Origin: Methylomonas sp.
GTDB taxonomy: Bacteria > Pseudomonadota > Gammaproteobacteria > Methylococcales > Methylomonadaceae
Assembly (NCBI GenBank): GCA_002928965.1
Contig: PERU01000017.1
Coordinates: 1 to 64,000, forward strand
Length of the DNA stretch: 64,000 bases
Direction of reading: 5' to 3'
Part shown: positions 43,906 to 54,172 of the stretch, one piece after another
Numbering within the stretch: position 1 is the stretch's first letter
How the letters are laid out: every line of letters starts with the position of its first letter
Position numbers and translations under genes: made by a program
The notes under the pieces: model-generated
The model's database searches: none
Seen by the model: the letters and a program-made list of their open reading frames with translations, nothing else
Told to the model about the DNA's origin: nothing

Positions 43906-44316
43906 ATGGGATTTAAAACGCAATCAGACGACGACGAAGCGGTTAGCGAGATTAACGTCACGCCGCTGGTGGATGTAATGTTGGTGTTAGTGATTATTTT
44001 GTTGGTCACTGCACCGTTACTTACCCAATCAGTGAACGTGGCGCTTCCCAAAACAGCATCTACCACCCCGGATATCGAGAAGCAGCCTATGCAACTCGGT
44101 ATCGACGCCCAGGGCGGCGTCACACTCAACAAAAACCCGGTTGCCGATTTGGCAGCGTTAGAAACCACCCTGCAAACCGAATTGGCTGCAAACCCGGAAC
44201 TGACTGTGCATGTTTACGCGGATTCAGCAGTGAATTACGGTAAAGTCGCCGAAGTGATGGCCAGTGTGCAGCATGCCGGCATTTCAAAGCTGGCATTTGT
44301 GACATTGGAAAAATAG
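43906..44316 (+). CDS. exbD: Biopolymer transport protein ExbD
   Basis: A 136-residue protein with one membrane helix preceded by EINVTPLVDVMLVLVIILLV, which holds the essential Asp of the proton path. A periplasmic ExbD/TolR domain follows. Operon partner of exbB, 9 nt upstream. Confidence 0.93.
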   Translation: MGFKTQSDDDEAVSEINVTPLVDVMLVLVIILLVTAPLLTQSVNVALPKTASTTPDIEKQPMQLGIDAQGGVTLNKNPVADLAALETTLQTELAANPELTVHVYADSAVNYGKVAEVMASVQHAGISKLAFVTLEK

Positions 44317-44328
44317 CAAAGATTATTG

Positions 44329-44366
44329 ATCGGCAATCTGAAATTCAATCCAGTCGGATTGCCGAT
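44329..44366 (+). terminator. Hairpin after exbD
   Basis: ATCGGCAATC (44329-44338) pairs perfectly with GATTGCCGAT (44357-44366) around an 18-nt loop. There is no clear T-run (TTCCC follows), so it may be a weak or Rho-assisted end. It lies 12 nt after the exbD stop. Confidence 0.45.
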
Positions 44367-44492
44367 TTCCCTCCAATGGCAGTAAAACACGAATGATCAT
44401 CAAAGTACCGCAGTCGCCCCGACAAATAAAAGGCCTACTGTCGCGACTTTCAGAGTAAACCTGAACATTCATTCCGCTATTTAGTATCCCGC

Positions 44493-45713
44493 TTAGAACA
44501 ATTCCACTTCCTGGTTGGATTTTTCAGCAGGGTTATTCAGATTGGACAGCGGTTTGTGAGTCAACAGCGACTGCATGCCCTCAATACGCTTGTTGAAGCG
44601 GTGATAACCGCTGGTTTCGTTTCTGTCATTGTGCAATTCCATGAAGCGCAGAAAAAACTGACTCAAGGACAGGGTTTTATCCAAAATTCTATCCATCATT
44701 TGCGTGACAATATCTTCAAATTGGACGGCCATTACACCTTCCATGGTGAGTTTATGGATTTTTTCTGTGACTTCGGTGATGTGGTGTGAATGTTCTCTGG
44801 CCGCACTGGATAGATTAATCAGTTCGGTGCTAAGGTTGTTTAGATTTTCCTGCGAGTGTTCCGCAATACTCAGGTCTATCTCGGATGCTTTTGTGACACT
44901 TTCATCTACATCCTGCATCGATTTCAAAATGGCGTTAAGCGTTTTACGGATTTCGCTGTTAAATTCACCGGTATTTCCTGCCAATTTTCGGACTTCATCT
45001 GCCACTACTGCAAAGCCACGTCCCGCTTCACCAGCGCGAGCCGCCTCTATGGCCGCATTGAGTGACAGCAGATCGGTTTGGCGAGTGATATTGGAAATGT
45101 CATTCAACATGCTATTGATGCGATCGACTTGAGTTTTCATTTGCGCGAAACTGCAGGTGATCCTTAGGCTGTTATCCTGTAATTCATGTATTTTTTGGAT
45201 AAATTCGGCAATCAACAGATTGGTTTCATGAAAAAATCGTTGAATGCCGGTTTGCTCGTATGCCATTTCATCTTGCTGTTTGCCGGCCATTTGCAGTACT
45301 TCATTGATCAGGTTGACAATGGCTTCACGCTGCACAACTGACATATTTTGCAAGCCTGTCAGGCTGGCAGACAAGCTTTCAACAGACTCGCGTATGATGG
45401 TTTTGGCGTCAGAAATTTCAGCATCATAACTGTCGAACTGGGCTTTGGCATGCACCAACGCTTCGTCGGATAGGCTGTGATAGGTATTCATGACTCGATC
45501 AAGCTCGGTCATTTGATGTTGTTGCTGGTAATACCAGTTTGAACGTTGCCGATGCGACAAATAGATGCTACTGGCAATAAGCATTGCCAGTAGCAAGTAA
45601 GAATAAAAGGGCAATTCGGTGCCGGAAAATTGCAACAAACCGAAACAGACAGCCAATGAAGTTGCGAGAAAAAGTAATCTGAAATCAGTTCTTTGTGTAA
45701 TTCGAATGCTCAT
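44493..45713 (-). CDS. Methyl-accepting chemotaxis-type signal transducer without periplasmic sensor
   Basis: A 406-residue protein with two closely spaced membrane helices at about 12-52 and only a few residues between them, so there is no periplasmic ligand domain. A cytoplasmic coiled coil follows. The signalling hairpin carries [20 protein letters not shown] and [12 protein letters not shown]. No HAMP domain or CheR-binding pentapeptide is obvious. It would signal through CheW/CheA in response to an internal or membrane cue. No che genes are nearby. Confidence 0.88.
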   Translation of the reverse strand: MSIRITQRTDFRLLFLATSLAVCFGLLQFSGTELPFYSYLLLAMLIASSIYLSHRQRSNWYYQQQHQMTELDRVMNTYHSLSDEALVHAKAQFDSYDAEISDAKTIIRESVESLSASLTGLQNMSVVQREAIVNLINEVLQMAGKQQDEMAYEQTGIQRFFHETNLLIAEFIQKIHELQDNSLRITCSFAQMKTQVDRINSMLNDISNITRQTDLLSLNAAIEAARAGEAGRGFAVVADEVRKLAGNTGEFNSEIRKTLNAILKSMQDVDESVTKASEIDLSIAEHSQENLNNLSTELINLSSAAREHSHHITEVTEKIHKLTMEGVMAVQFEDIVTQMMDRILDKTLSLSQFFLRFMELHNDRNETSGYHRFNKRIEGMQSLLTHKPLSNLNNPAEKSNQEVELF

Positions 45714-46334
45714 ATGTGGTATTCAAAATCATTAGGAATTTCCCAGGATTAGCTATTGCCGTGGGTAAAAGCAAACAGACTGGGACGGAAAAATGTAATC
45801 TTTTGCTTTCGAATATGCAGTATAGACAAGCTTGCTGAAATGTCTGGTTTTTTACTGAGATTAGTCTTTTACGGCGTCGCTCACAGAAAACTGCCGTTCA
45901 ATTTCCGGGGCAGGGCAGCAGTGCGGTGATCGTTACTGAGGCCTGGGTTGCCGAAAACTCTCTGACTCTGTCGAAGGATGGACGCGGAAATACAGGCTCT
46001 CGCCGCGCTAAACCCTTCTTGCTTCGACTTTGCTCTCAAAAAACAGCTTTTTTATAGATATAAAATTAATTGCTTATGGGTGAGCGAAAAATTTAAAAAA
46101 TCGCCTCAAACATCACCCGTTTCTTGTTAATGCCATGCACCTGAAGGGGGCTTACTTTGCTCAACAAAAACGGTTTGGCGGGAACGGTTATTCGGGAACT
46201 TATTTTTGACGAAGTCGTAAGGCCATGCAATCACAACTGGCGTTATTCCAATTTTTATTGGGTGGGATGGCGTCCAAGCGTACACGGTGGTTAGCGTGAA
46301 TGACGGTAGTGCGGCTGAGCCGTTACCGGCAAAA
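45714..46334. other. Gap of 620 nt without a recognised gene
   Basis: This region separates the transducer gene from rimK. A 75-codon minus-strand frame (46127-46354) overlaps the end of rimK and has no ribosome site, so I do not call it. A short motif TCGGGAACTTATTTTTGAC at 46192-46210 matches, in reverse, GTCAAAAATAACTTCCCGA at 3042-3060 and a third copy at 2441. This suggests leftover dispersed repeat. Confidence 0.5.
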
Positions 46335-47222
46335 TCAGCGCGGTTTTTGGGCAATGTTTTTTTCGATGTATTCGATCATCAGGTCGGCAATGTTTTTGCC
46401 GGAGGTTTTTTCGATGCCTTCCAGGCCGGGAGAGGAATTGACCTCCATAACCAACGGTCCGCGATTGGAACGTAACAAGTCAACGCCACAGACATTCAAA
46501 CCCATGATTTTAGCGGCTTGCACTGCGGTCGCCCGCTCTTGAGGTGTGAGTCGGATCAGCGTGGCGCTGCCGCCGCGATGCAGGTTGGAGCGGAACTCGC
46601 CCTCTTGCCCCTGACGTTTAATGGCCGCTACCACTTTATCGCCAATCACAAAACAGCGAATGTCGCTGCCTTTGGCTTCCTGAATAAACTCCTGCACCAT
46701 GATGTTGGCATTCAAGCCCATAAAGGCCTGAATTACACTACGAGCGGCGTTGTCCGTTTCGGCCAGCACCACGCCGATACCTTGCGAACCTTCCACCAGT
46801 TTGATCACCAGTGGCGCGCCGCCTACTTCGGCAATCAAATCTTCGATGTTGTCCGGATTATGCGCAAAAGCCGTGATGGGTAAATCGATGCCTTTACGGG
46901 CCAGTAACTGGCTGGAAGCCAATTTGTCACGGGAGCGGCTGATAGCGGCGGAGTTATTGAGACAAAAGGTGTCCATGACTTCAAACTGCCTTAAAACGGC
47001 TGTGCCATAAAAGGTAATCGAAGCACCTATCCTGGGAATCACTGCGTCATAACCCAGCAGATTTTCACCCTGATAGTGAATCGAGGGTTTCATCGAGGTG
47101 ATGTTCATGTAGCAATGGGTTGGGTCCAGCACGCGGGCATCATGGCCGCGTGCCATGGCCGCTTCCAGCAAGCGTACACTGGAATACAGTGTCGCATCCC
47201 TGGAGAGAATGGCGATTTTCAT
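46335..47222 (-). CDS. rimK: ATP-grasp ligase RimK (S6 glutamate ligase type)
   Basis: A 295-residue RimK-family ATP-grasp enzyme, which in E. coli adds glutamates to the C-terminus of ribosomal protein S6. The ATP-grasp core is seen in [38 protein letters not shown] and [20 protein letters not shown]. The length matches (E. coli 300). It follows mtnC by 17 nt on the same strand, so it is probably read with the methionine-salvage genes, an unusual companion. Confidence 0.9.
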   Translation of the reverse strand: MKIAILSRDATLYSSVRLLEAAMARGHDARVLDPTHCYMNITSMKPSIHYQGENLLGYDAVIPRIGASITFYGTAVLRQFEVMDTFCLNNSAAISRSRDKLASSQLLARKGIDLPITAFAHNPDNIEDLIAEVGGAPLVIKLVEGSQGIGVVLAETDNAARSVIQAFMGLNANIMVQEFIQEAKGSDIRCFVIGDKVVAAIKRQGQEGEFRSNLHRGGSATLIRLTPQERATAVQAAKIMGLNVCGVDLLRSNRGPLVMEVNSSPGLEGIEKTSGKNIADLMIEYIEKNIAQKPR

Positions 47223-47239
47223 GGCTGAGCGCCTGTTAA

Positions 47240-47914
47240 TTACAATTCAATATCAGAAAAGCTGGCTACTCGAGGATGAATGGCTTGAGTATCGGGCGAT
47301 GGTTCCCGCGTTAACCAATAGGTGTGCATACCGGCGATGCGGGCTGCATCGAGTTCTTCTTTAATATCTGATAAAAACACAATGGCGTCGGCGGGTTGGC
47401 CGATTTGCTTGATAATGGCTTGGTAAGAAGCGGTTTCTTTTTTGCCACCGATATGGGTGTCGAAATAACCGGAAAATAATGGGGTTAAGTCGCCATATTC
47501 GGTGTGGGCGAATAACAGTTTTTGTGCATGCACCGAGCCTGAAGAATACACGTATAAATCATGACCATGGGCTTTCCAATCCCGCAGGCAGTCAACTGCA
47601 TCTTTATAGATATGACCTGTAAAAGCAGCTTGCTGATAGCCATCCTCCCAGATCAAGCCCTGCAGGGATTTCAATGGGGTGATTTTTTGGTCGTTGTCTA
47701 ACCAGTCAATGAATTGCGCGATTAATTGTTCAATATCGGCTTGCGGATCAGACAGTTGTCGCGCGTCGTTCAGCAAAGCGCAAATGCCGGCGTCATGCTG
47801 ATGTTGGCGGACAAAATCAGCCAAATGCTGGCGAGCATACGGAAACAATACGTCTTTGACAAAAGATAAAGAGGACGTGGTGCCCTCGATGTCGGTAATG
47901 ATGGCTTTGATCAT
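47240..47914 (-). CDS. mtnC: Enolase-phosphatase E1
   Basis: A HAD-family enzyme of methionine salvage that enolises and dephosphorylates 2,3-diketo-5-methylthiopentyl-1-phosphate. I place the start at ATG 47914 ([20 protein letters not shown]), which overlaps mtnD by 4 nt; the longer frame lies inside mtnD. The 224 residues have motif I DIEGTT at 8-13, [12 protein letters not shown], and the GGKKE and [11 protein letters not shown]-terminal motifs. Confidence 0.93.
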   Translation of the reverse strand: MIKAIITDIEGTTSSLSFVKDVLFPYARQHLADFVRQHQHDAGICALLNDARQLSDPQADIEQLIAQFIDWLDNDQKITPLKSLQGLIWEDGYQQAAFTGHIYKDAVDCLRDWKAHGHDLYVYSSGSVHAQKLLFAHTEYGDLTPLFSGYFDTHIGGKKETASYQAIIKQIGQPADAIVFLSDIKEELDAARIAGMHTYWLTREPSPDTQAIHPRVASFSDIEL

Positions 47915-48468
47915 AAGGTCGTCAGATAGCGATCGAAGGTTGGGAAATGTTCGGCAATTTTGTCGCCGGTAAAATCGGCCACCCAGCCATCCGCCGTGGT
48001 GAACAGGCGGATGCATTTGAAGTCCGGTGTTTCGCCCATATCAAACCAGTGTTTAGTATGGGCTGGTACGCTGATCAAATCGCCTTGCTCGCAGAGAATG
48101 GCGTAAACCTTGTCAGCGATATGCAGGTAAAACAGCCCGCGACCTTCCACAAAAAACCGCACTTCAAAGTCGCTGTGAGTGTGTTCCGAAAGAAACTTCT
48201 GCCGCATGGCGTGTCTTTCCGGGTAATCCGGTTTCAGGCTGACCACGTCCACCGATTTAAAGCCATAGTGCAGCATCAGTCTGTCGATGTCTGCTTGATA
48301 GGCATCCATCACGGATTGCACTTCAGCTTCCGAGACAAACTCGCTACTGGGTTCCCAGCGTTCGAATTGTACCCCAACAGCTTTGAGTTGTTCGGCAATC
48401 GCGGCAAAATCCCGAGTGGTGATACCTTGTTCGGGTTGATCAACGGGGTAAATGGTGAGTGCGCTCAT
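47911..48468 (-). CDS. mtnD: Acireductone dioxygenase
   Basis: This 185-residue cupin metalloenzyme (Fe or Ni) cleaves acireductone to the keto-acid precursor of methionine, or off-pathway with Ni. Metal ligands are in SEHTHSDFEVRFFVEGRGLF (His-x-His-x5-Glu) with the later His in HTKHWFDMGE. It overlaps mtnB and mtnC by 4 nt each. Confidence 0.93.
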   Translation of the reverse strand: MSALTIYPVDQPEQGITTRDFAAIAEQLKAVGVQFERWEPSSEFVSEAEVQSVMDAYQADIDRLMLHYGFKSVDVVSLKPDYPERHAMRQKFLSEHTHSDFEVRFFVEGRGLFYLHIADKVYAILCEQGDLISVPAHTKHWFDMGETPDFKCIRLFTTADGWVADFTGDKIAEHFPTFDRYLTTL

Positions 48469-49088
48469 GGTTGTTTGACTCCGTGCAGACGTATTTCACA
48501 ATCGAATAAAAATTCCAGCGCTTCGAGATGGCGCAGGGTTTCAGCTACCGAGCCACCCCAGGTATAAAAACCGTGACCGGCAATGATATAAGCATGAATG
48601 TCGCCGTGGTGATCAAGATATTCGTCGACAGCTCTGGCAAGCCGAGGGATGTTTTGATCGTTGGCGAAGATGGGGATGGTAATGCGGCTGTCGTGGGTAA
48701 CGATACCGGCTAATGCTTTTAACAGCTCGTAATCTTCCAGCACGATTTCGTGTTTGAACAAGCGGGCCGCCAAGGTGGCATTGATGGAATGGGGGTGCAA
48801 AATGGCGTTTACCTGCGGGTAACGCAGATACAGCGCAGTGTGCAAAAGGGTTTCTGCGGACGGTTTCTGACCATCCAGAGAAGCACCGCTTTGATCAATC
48901 AACATGATATCGTCGCGTTGCAGATGGCCTTTATGTTTGCCGGACACGGTAATGGCAATTGTGCCGTCGCTGAGTTTGGCCGAAAAGTTGCCGCTGGTGG
49001 CAGGCACCCAGCCTTTACTATCGATAAAGCGACCGGCTGCGATCAGTTCGTCGGCTCTGCTAAAGAATTCGTCAGTTTTTAAAGTCAT
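48465..49088 (-). CDS. mtnB: Methylthioribulose-1-phosphate dehydratase
   Basis: A class II aldolase-fold enzyme of about 207 residues (start at ATG 49088; a TTG at 49112 is the alternative). It has the zinc motif AILHPHSINATL and the substrate region ATSGNFSAKL with the later YIIAGHGFYTWG. First gene of the mtnB-mtnD-mtnC group. mtnA and a methylthioribose kinase or phosphorylase are not in the window, so the pathway is completed elsewhere. Confidence 0.92.
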   Translation of the reverse strand: MTLKTDEFFSRADELIAAGRFIDSKGWVPATSGNFSAKLSDGTIAITVSGKHKGHLQRDDIMLIDQSGASLDGQKPSAETLLHTALYLRYPQVNAILHPHSINATLAARLFKHEIVLEDYELLKALAGIVTHDSRITIPIFANDQNIPRLARAVDEYLDHHGDIHAYIIAGHGFYTWGGSVAETLRHLEALEFLFDCEIRLHGVKQP

Positions 49089-49124
49089 CAAGAACGGTTT
49101 TGCGAATTGCAAAAGGGAAGAGAA

Positions 49125-49470
49125 AGAGTTGGCCTGTAAGCCGGGTTCTGTCGAGAACAGCCATTCATCTAGGCGTCAGATCACTCTGACGCTCAAGCAA
49201 TCTACCCAGGCACCGCGCGGGCCACGCGTATGTGCCTCTATTTGATCTTGCTCCGGGTGGGGTTTTCCCTGCCACGCCTGTTACCAGCCGCGCGGTGCGC
49301 TCTTACCGCACCATTTCACCCTTACCGGGTTCCGAAAAACCAGGCGGTATATTTTCTGCGGCACTTTCCGTAGGCTCACGCCTCCCAGGCATTACCTGGC
49401 ACCCTGCCCTATGGAGCCCGGACTTTCCTCCCTTTCATTTACATGAAACGGCGGCTGCTCGGCCAACTCT
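49125..49470 (-). ncRNA. rnpB: RNase P RNA
   Basis: Read on the minus strand, the molecule starts near 49470 with AGAGTTGGCC and ends near 49125 with GGCCAACTCT, which pair to close it (P1). The universal conserved segments are present: GGAGGAAAGTCCGGGCTCC near the 5' side, GGTAAGGGTGAAATGGTGCG, and the final ATAGATGA-type and ACAGAACCCGGCTTACAGGC part. This is the bacterial A-type fold, about 346 nt. It processes tRNA 5' ends. Confidence 0.96.
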
Positions 49471-49478
49471 AATGGGGG

Positions 49479-49484
49479 ATTATA
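49479..49484 (-). promoter_or_regulatory. -10 box of rnpB
   Basis: TATAAT on the minus strand lies about 9 nt before the predicted 5' end of the RNase P RNA, an ideal distance. The -35 region is less clear (AACTTT-like). Confidence 0.7.
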
Positions 49485-49531
49485 CAGAACTTCTAAACCG
49501 AAAGTTGCCGCAAAAAGCCAACAAGGCCGAA

Positions 49532-49996
49532 TTATGGCTTTTGGCCTTCAGCGATACGCTTCTCGCGATCTTCACGAGCATGTTCCAATTTGGCGAATAT
49601 CCGCAAAATATCGGTTGCAGACAAAATGCCGATCAATTTGTTTCCATCCACCACAGGCAAGGCACCTATCCGGTGTTCCGCCATCATCGCAGCAGCATCG
49701 GATAGCAAGGTGTCGGCAGTGACGGTATACACACCACGGTGCATGATATGCACCACTTTCTGGGATACCACGTGTAACTGTGTATTGTCTTTGTTGGCTT
49801 CCACGGCATTGGAATTACTCTTGGGCCCCAACGCTTTATACAAATCCCGATCAGACACAATACCCACCAATTTGCCCTTATCCACAACGGGTAGATGACG
49901 GATTTTTTCATAATGAATCAGGAAAAAAACCCGATCGATCAAATCGTTGGGTTCAACGGTAAAGACTTTGCTGGTCATCAATTCAGCGACGCGCAT
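49532..49996 (-). CDS. CBS-domain pair protein
   Basis: A 154-residue stand-alone protein made of two CBS motifs, about 1-60 and 80-140 (HLPVVDKGKLVGIVSDRDLY and GALPVVDGNKLIGILSATDI). CBS pairs bind adenosyl ligands (AMP, ATP, SAM) and act as energy or ligand sensors. No partner enzyme is fused. It lies upstream of rnpB on the same strand, with its own gap before dusA. Confidence 0.87.
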   Translation of the reverse strand: MRVAELMTSKVFTVEPNDLIDRVFFLIHYEKIRHLPVVDKGKLVGIVSDRDLYKALGPKSNSNAVEANKDNTQLHVVSQKVVHIMHRGVYTVTADTLLSDAAAMMAEHRIGALPVVDGNKLIGILSATDILRIFAKLEHAREDREKRIAEGQKP

Positions 49997-50425
49997 GGTA
50001 TTCTCCTTATTAAATTAGCCGACAAGAATAAGGAAATAGCGATTGCTTGACAAGGATAAATGCTTGCGACGGATGTCTTGGCAATCTGGAATGCAGCATC
50101 GTACTGCGCGAATTCGGCGGTAATACCGTTACCGTGAACGTCCCCATGGCATAAGGCTTGATACTCTAATGACCGCTATTGATGAAACCTGAAGTAGTGC
50201 CAGGATGAACCGTTGTGGAACAGGGATATACGAGCCACCCATTAGTTATAGCCAAAAAAGCCAGCACATTGGAATTCTTCCTGTCTTGGTTGTGTGCTAT
50301 GCGCATGCCTTTTAAATTTAGTCCTGACGCGTTTCAACAGCACCAGTTGGTTCCCCGTAATATCATTGACCATCCCTCCAGATGGCCACGATTTAATTGA
50401 CTGAAATTCAATTGGGACAGTTCTA
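49997..50425. other. Gap upstream of the CBS gene, no gene recognised
   Basis: About 430 nt of non-coding sequence. A 61-codon plus-strand frame (50215-50400) has unlikely composition and no family match that I recognise. A coding-like tail IVLREFGGNTVTVNVPMA ends at a stop near 50153, without a start of its own, and may be a worn remnant. Confidence 0.4.
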
Positions 50426-50567
50426 CTTTGTCAGATTAGAAGAAAGACCGTCATACCCGCCGGGAAGCGGGTATCCAGTGTCCTGGATGGAGCTTCGAAC
50501 CCTCCATGAAGCCAATCCATGCCGGAATACTAGACTTCTGTAAGGTGAAACCTGAAATCTGCCAAAG
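50426..50567. repeat. 142-bp repeat element with 12-bp inverted ends
   Basis: CTTTGTCAGATT (50426-50437) and AATCTGCCAAAG (50556-50567) form inverted ends with one mismatch. Inside is GTCATACCCGCCGGGAAGCG then GGTATCCAG, a REP-like palindrome (CCCGC...GCGGG). The right-hand part repeats at 2748-3028 and a core copy at 441-516. No gene is encoded. It is probably a non-autonomous element. Confidence 0.7.
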
Positions 50568-50852
50568 AACTAGCCGCTAATTTAAATACTGAGTGAAAAT
50601 CGACTTGCCGTACAAACAGATTCCTCTCGACACGGTGGCTTGCAAACCCGAAACGGGTGGCTAATTGATTTGACAAGGCCGCCACCAATTTATTCGATAC
50701 CAATACAGACTGCGTTAAAATCTCTAGCCAAAGATTGTTGGTAACGATTATAGGCTTGACGGTTAGTGAAAAAATTTTGGTGCAAAGAATTTAAAATTGA
50801 TTCGATTTCTTGTGCACTGTTACGTTGCAAAATAGTTAAAAGTTTCTAGTAA

Positions 50853-51890
50853 ATGTCCAAAAATATCGATAAATCTTGCCTGTCTAACTCAAGTGATCAA
50901 GCTATCCACGCTTTGGAACCCAATACAATCAATAACCACACTTTCTGCGTAGCGCCGATGCTAGATTGGACCGACAGGCATTGTCGGTATTTTTATCGGC
51001 TGATGTCGCGGCACGCGGTTTTGTATACGGAAATGGTCACAACTGGCGCTATTTTGCACGGTAAGCAGCAGCGGCATTTGCAGTTTAGTTTAGAAGAGCA
51101 TCCGCTGGCGCTGCAATTGGGCGGTAGCAATCCGCAGGATTTGGCGGTGTGCGCACAGATTGCCCAAACCTATGGTTACGATGAGATCAATTTGAATATC
51201 GGTTGCCCGAGTGATCGGGTGCAAAACGGCCAGTTTGGGGCTTGTTTGATGGCTGAGCCGGCGTTGGTTGCAGAATGCGTGGCGGCGATGCAGCAAGTTG
51301 TGTCGATTCCGGTGACGGTGAAGTCACGGATTGGTATTGACGATCAGGATTCTTATGAAGAACTGACGCATTTTATTGCCACCGTCGCTGCCAGCGGTTG
51401 CCGTACGTTTATTGTGCATGCCCGTAAAGCCTGGTTATCGGGATTGTCCCCCAAACAAAATCGCGAGGTGCCGCCGTTACGCTTTGAGTGGGTATTTCAG
51501 CTCAAGCAGGATTTTCCGCAGCTTGAAATCATCATAAACGGTGGTATTACTTCTCTCCATGCGTCTGAAAAATTGTTACAACAGGTTGATGGTGTGATGT
51601 TGGGGAGAGAGGTGTATCACAACCCTTATTTGCTGAGTGAGGTGGATAGACAGCTATTTGCTGATGACTATCCGCTTAAATCCAGACAAGAGGTGATTTT
51701 GGCGTTGATTCCATACGTGAAACAGCAGTTACAACAAGGTGAGCGACTGAACAGTATCACCCGACATCTGCTGGGTTTGTTTCATGGCAGGGATGGCGCA
51801 AGGGCCTGGAGGCGGCATTTGAGCGAAAATGCCAATAAGGCCGGGGCCGATGAGCGGGTGCTGTTGCGCGCCCTAGAATTTACCTTTTGA
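50853..51890 (+). CDS. dusA: tRNA-dihydrouridine(20/20a) synthase DusA
   Basis: An FMN enzyme that reduces U20 and U20a of tRNA. The 345 residues match DusA throughout: [54 protein letters not shown] (catalytic Cys in the FGACLM motif) and [20 protein letters not shown]. The N-terminus is about 30 residues longer than the core, as is common. The folE ATG lies 39 nt past its stop. Confidence 0.95.
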   Translation: MSKNIDKSCLSNSSDQAIHALEPNTINNHTFCVAPMLDWTDRHCRYFYRLMSRHAVLYTEMVTTGAILHGKQQRHLQFSLEEHPLALQLGGSNPQDLAVCAQIAQTYGYDEINLNIGCPSDRVQNGQFGACLMAEPALVAECVAAMQQVVSIPVTVKSRIGIDDQDSYEELTHFIATVAASGCRTFIVHARKAWLSGLSPKQNREVPPLRFEWVFQLKQDFPQLEIIINGGITSLHASEKLLQQVDGVMLGREVYHNPYLLSEVDRQLFADDYPLKSRQEVILALIPYVKQQLQQGERLNSITRHLLGLFHGRDGARAWRRHLSENANKAGADERVLLRALEFTF

Positions 51891-51928
51891 TACTGTATAC
51901 TCACAGCATTTTTTACCCGGGGGTGGCG

Positions 51929-52474
51929 ATGGAAGAGTATTTCTCCAAGATAATTGAGGCAATAGGCGAGGACGTGAATCGGGAGGGTTTACGCGATACC
52001 CCTAAACGGGCGGCCAAAGCCTTCAGGTTTTTGAATAACGGCTATGAAAAAAGTCTGGATGAGGTATTGAACGGCGCTATCTTTACCGCCGATACCGAAG
52101 ACATGGTGATTGTAAAAGATATTGAGCTGTACTCTTTGTGCGAACATCACCTGTTGCCATTTATCGGTAAATGCCACATTGGTTACCTGCCGAAAGGCAA
52201 GGTTTTGGGGCTGTCCAAGTTGGCGCGGATTGTGGATATGTATGGTCGGCGCTTGCAGATTCAGGAACAATTGACCCGACAAATCGCCAAAGCGGTCGAA
52301 ACAGCTATCGATGCCCGCGGGGTGGCGGTGGTGATTGAAGCCAAGCATTTGTGCATGATGATGCGTGGTGTGGAAAAACAAAATTCGGTGATGACCACTT
52401 CGGTAATGCTGGGGATTTTCCGCGAAGAAATCAGCACCCGCTCAGAATTTTTGAATTTGATTAATCGAAAATAA
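51929..52474 (+). CDS. folE: GTP cyclohydrolase I
   Basis: Converts GTP to dihydroneopterin triphosphate, the entry to folate and tetrahydromethanopterin-type cofactors. I place the start at ATG 51929 (GGGGGTGG upstream), giving 181 residues; the earlier start at 51887 would overlap dusA. Zinc ligands are in [17 protein letters not shown] and [12 protein letters not shown], and the [15 protein letters not shown]-terminal motif is typical. Folate supply matters for C1 metabolism here. Confidence 0.94.
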   Translation: MEEYFSKIIEAIGEDVNREGLRDTPKRAAKAFRFLNNGYEKSLDEVLNGAIFTADTEDMVIVKDIELYSLCEHHLLPFIGKCHIGYLPKGKVLGLSKLARIVDMYGRRLQIQEQLTRQIAKAVETAIDARGVAVVIEAKHLCMMMRGVEKQNSVMTTSVMLGIFREEISTRSEFLNLINRK

Positions 52475-52576
52475 TCGGCCAGCCAGCGCAACGTGATGGC
52501 AATGCTCTTGGTGTTGGTGGGGTCCGAATTCATAAAAGCCGTATCCTGATACGGCATCAATAAACCGGGAGGCAGC

Positions 52577-54172
52577 ATGCAACAAAACGTATTACAAAGC
52601 TGGAATGACGATCAATGGCCTGTGGTGCGCAAAAGTCAGCCCTTGCCAACCGGGGAAGGGGTGCTGGATGCAGGCGCATTCAACACTATCGAAGTCGATG
52701 AGCTGTTCGATCACGTCAATTACGCCAGCAGCGTTGCCGGTCAGACAGTTTTATACCGTTCGCTGACCCAGCCTTTGGCTGATCTAGATGCTATTGAGGC
52801 AAAACAGGCAGCGGTTCGGGAAATACGCGATAACCCTGATGTGCGATTAAATGTAGAAAACATTGTTGCAGATGCGGCTGCCAGCGAGGATCGGTTATAT
52901 CTATTGTTGTTTGGTGAGTTTTTGGGTGGATTTGGCACTGCGCGTGAACGCCATCAGATAGAAGGCTACGGTTATAAGCAATATCGGCGAGGTGTCAATG
53001 CGGTGCTGAATCTGGTTGGGGCAATTCAGAATTCCGGGCTGCCGCAGACGCCTTACTTGCAAAGTGTGTTTGACAAAATCGCTAATTTCAGCAATAGCAA
53101 CGATTATTCGTTGATGGTTGGGCCGGTTTATAACAGCGAACAGGGCATACAAAGCAAGCAAGAACGCAAAAATTCTTTTTCGCCGGCTACCATCTTTAGG
53201 CCGACGTTATTCAAGCCCATGTTGATTGGTCTGATTATTGCCGCCATCTGGGGTTTGGCAAAAGTATTTCCCACTGATCTATTTCAATTTACCCGCGATG
53301 GCATATCGGTGGCTTCGGTGTTTTTCCTGCCGTTGATGCTGGCGTATATTCCGGTTATTGGTGGTTATGATCGAGATAATTGCATCATTCCGTTGCGAAA
53401 TCGGTTTAGGCAATCGCAGGCGTTGGGCGAGCTACTCGATGGCTTGGGGCAACTTGACGAGCTGCTGGCATTTATCAAATATTCTGAATCTTATGGCAGT
53501 GAAACTGTGTTGCCGGAGATGCAGGCTACAGAGCGGCATGCCATGCAGTTGCTGAGCGCCAAAAATCCGGTACTGGGTAATAAAAATCCCGCCTATGTGG
53601 GTAATGATTTTGAGATGGGCGAAGATAGGCTGGTGTGTGTGACCGGGCCCAACAGCGGTGGCAAAACGGCTTTCTGCAAAACAATTACCCAAATCCAGGT
53701 ATTGGCGCAAATCGGCTGTTACGTGCCGGCTCGTTTGGCCAAACTGAGTGTGGCCGACAGGATTTTCTATCAGGCGCCGGAAATCAGTCACCTCGATGAT
53801 GGCGAAGGCCGCTTCGGTACTGAACTAAAACGCACCCGCGATATTTTCCTGGCAACGACATCAAAAAGTTTGTTGGTGCTTGACGAAATGGCAGAAGGCA
53901 CTACCTTTGAAGAGAAAATGCAGTCATCCATTGATGTGCTGGATGGGTTTTACCGCAAGGGCAATAGTACGATTTTGATTACCCATAACCATCAACTGGT
54001 GGATGTGTTTGTCAAAAGACGTATTACCAGCCCAAAACAGGTGGAATTTGCTGATGAATTACCGACGTTTAGATTGATACCCGGTATATCGCGGGTCAGT
54101 CATGCGGATCGGGTGGCGAAGAAAATCGGCTTTTCCAAACAAGACATTGAAAATTATTTGACCAAATCGTAA
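52577..54172 (+). CDS. Membrane-anchored MutS-like ATPase
   Basis: A 531-residue protein with a C-terminal MutS-type ATPase: Walker A GPNSGGKT at 357-364, Walker [12 protein letters not shown] at about 431, and [10 protein letters not shown]. Residues 1-200 include a helical core recalling MutS domain III. The mismatch-reading N-terminal domain is absent. Two hydrophobic helices (about 214-230 and 243-262) would place it in the membrane, which mainstream MutS lacks. Function unknown: it is a MutS paralogue and not the mismatch repair protein itself. It overlaps purT (TAATG) and so is cotranslated with it. Confidence 0.75.
   Translation: MQQNVLQSWNDDQWPVVRKSQPLPTGEGVLDAGAFNTIEVDELFDHVNYASSVAGQTVLYRSLTQPLADLDAIEAKQAAVREIRDNPDVRLNVENIVADAAASEDRLYLLLFGEFLGGFGTARERHQIEGYGYKQYRRGVNAVLNLVGAIQNSGLPQTPYLQSVFDKIANFSNSNDYSLMVGPVYNSEQGIQSKQERKNSFSPATIFRPTLFKPMLIGLIIAAIWGLAKVFPTDLFQFTRDGISVASVFFLPLMLAYIPVIGGYDRDNCIIPLRNRFRQSQALGELLDGLGQLDELLAFIKYSESYGSETVLPEMQATERHAMQLLSAKNPVLGNKNPAYVGNDFEMGEDRLVCVTGPNSGGKTAFCKTITQIQVLAQIGCYVPARLAKLSVADRIFYQAPEISHLDDGEGRFGTELKRTRDIFLATTSKSLLVLDEMAEGTTFEEKMQSSIDVLDGFYRKGNSTILITHNHQLVDVFVKRRITSPKQVEFADELPTFRLIPGISRVSHADRVAKKIGFSKQDIENYLTKS

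Noticed and set aside
46127-46354. 75-codon minus-strand frame before rimK's end
   Set aside because: It overlaps rimK, has no ribosome site and contains repeat-like sequence.
49125-49530. Short plus-strand frames across the RNase P RNA
   Set aside because: They run through highly conserved RNase P RNA on the opposite strand.
50041-50153. Coding-like tail IVLREFGGNTVTVNVPMA
   Set aside because: Too short, no start codon with a ribosome site and no recognised family; mentioned only as a possible remnant.
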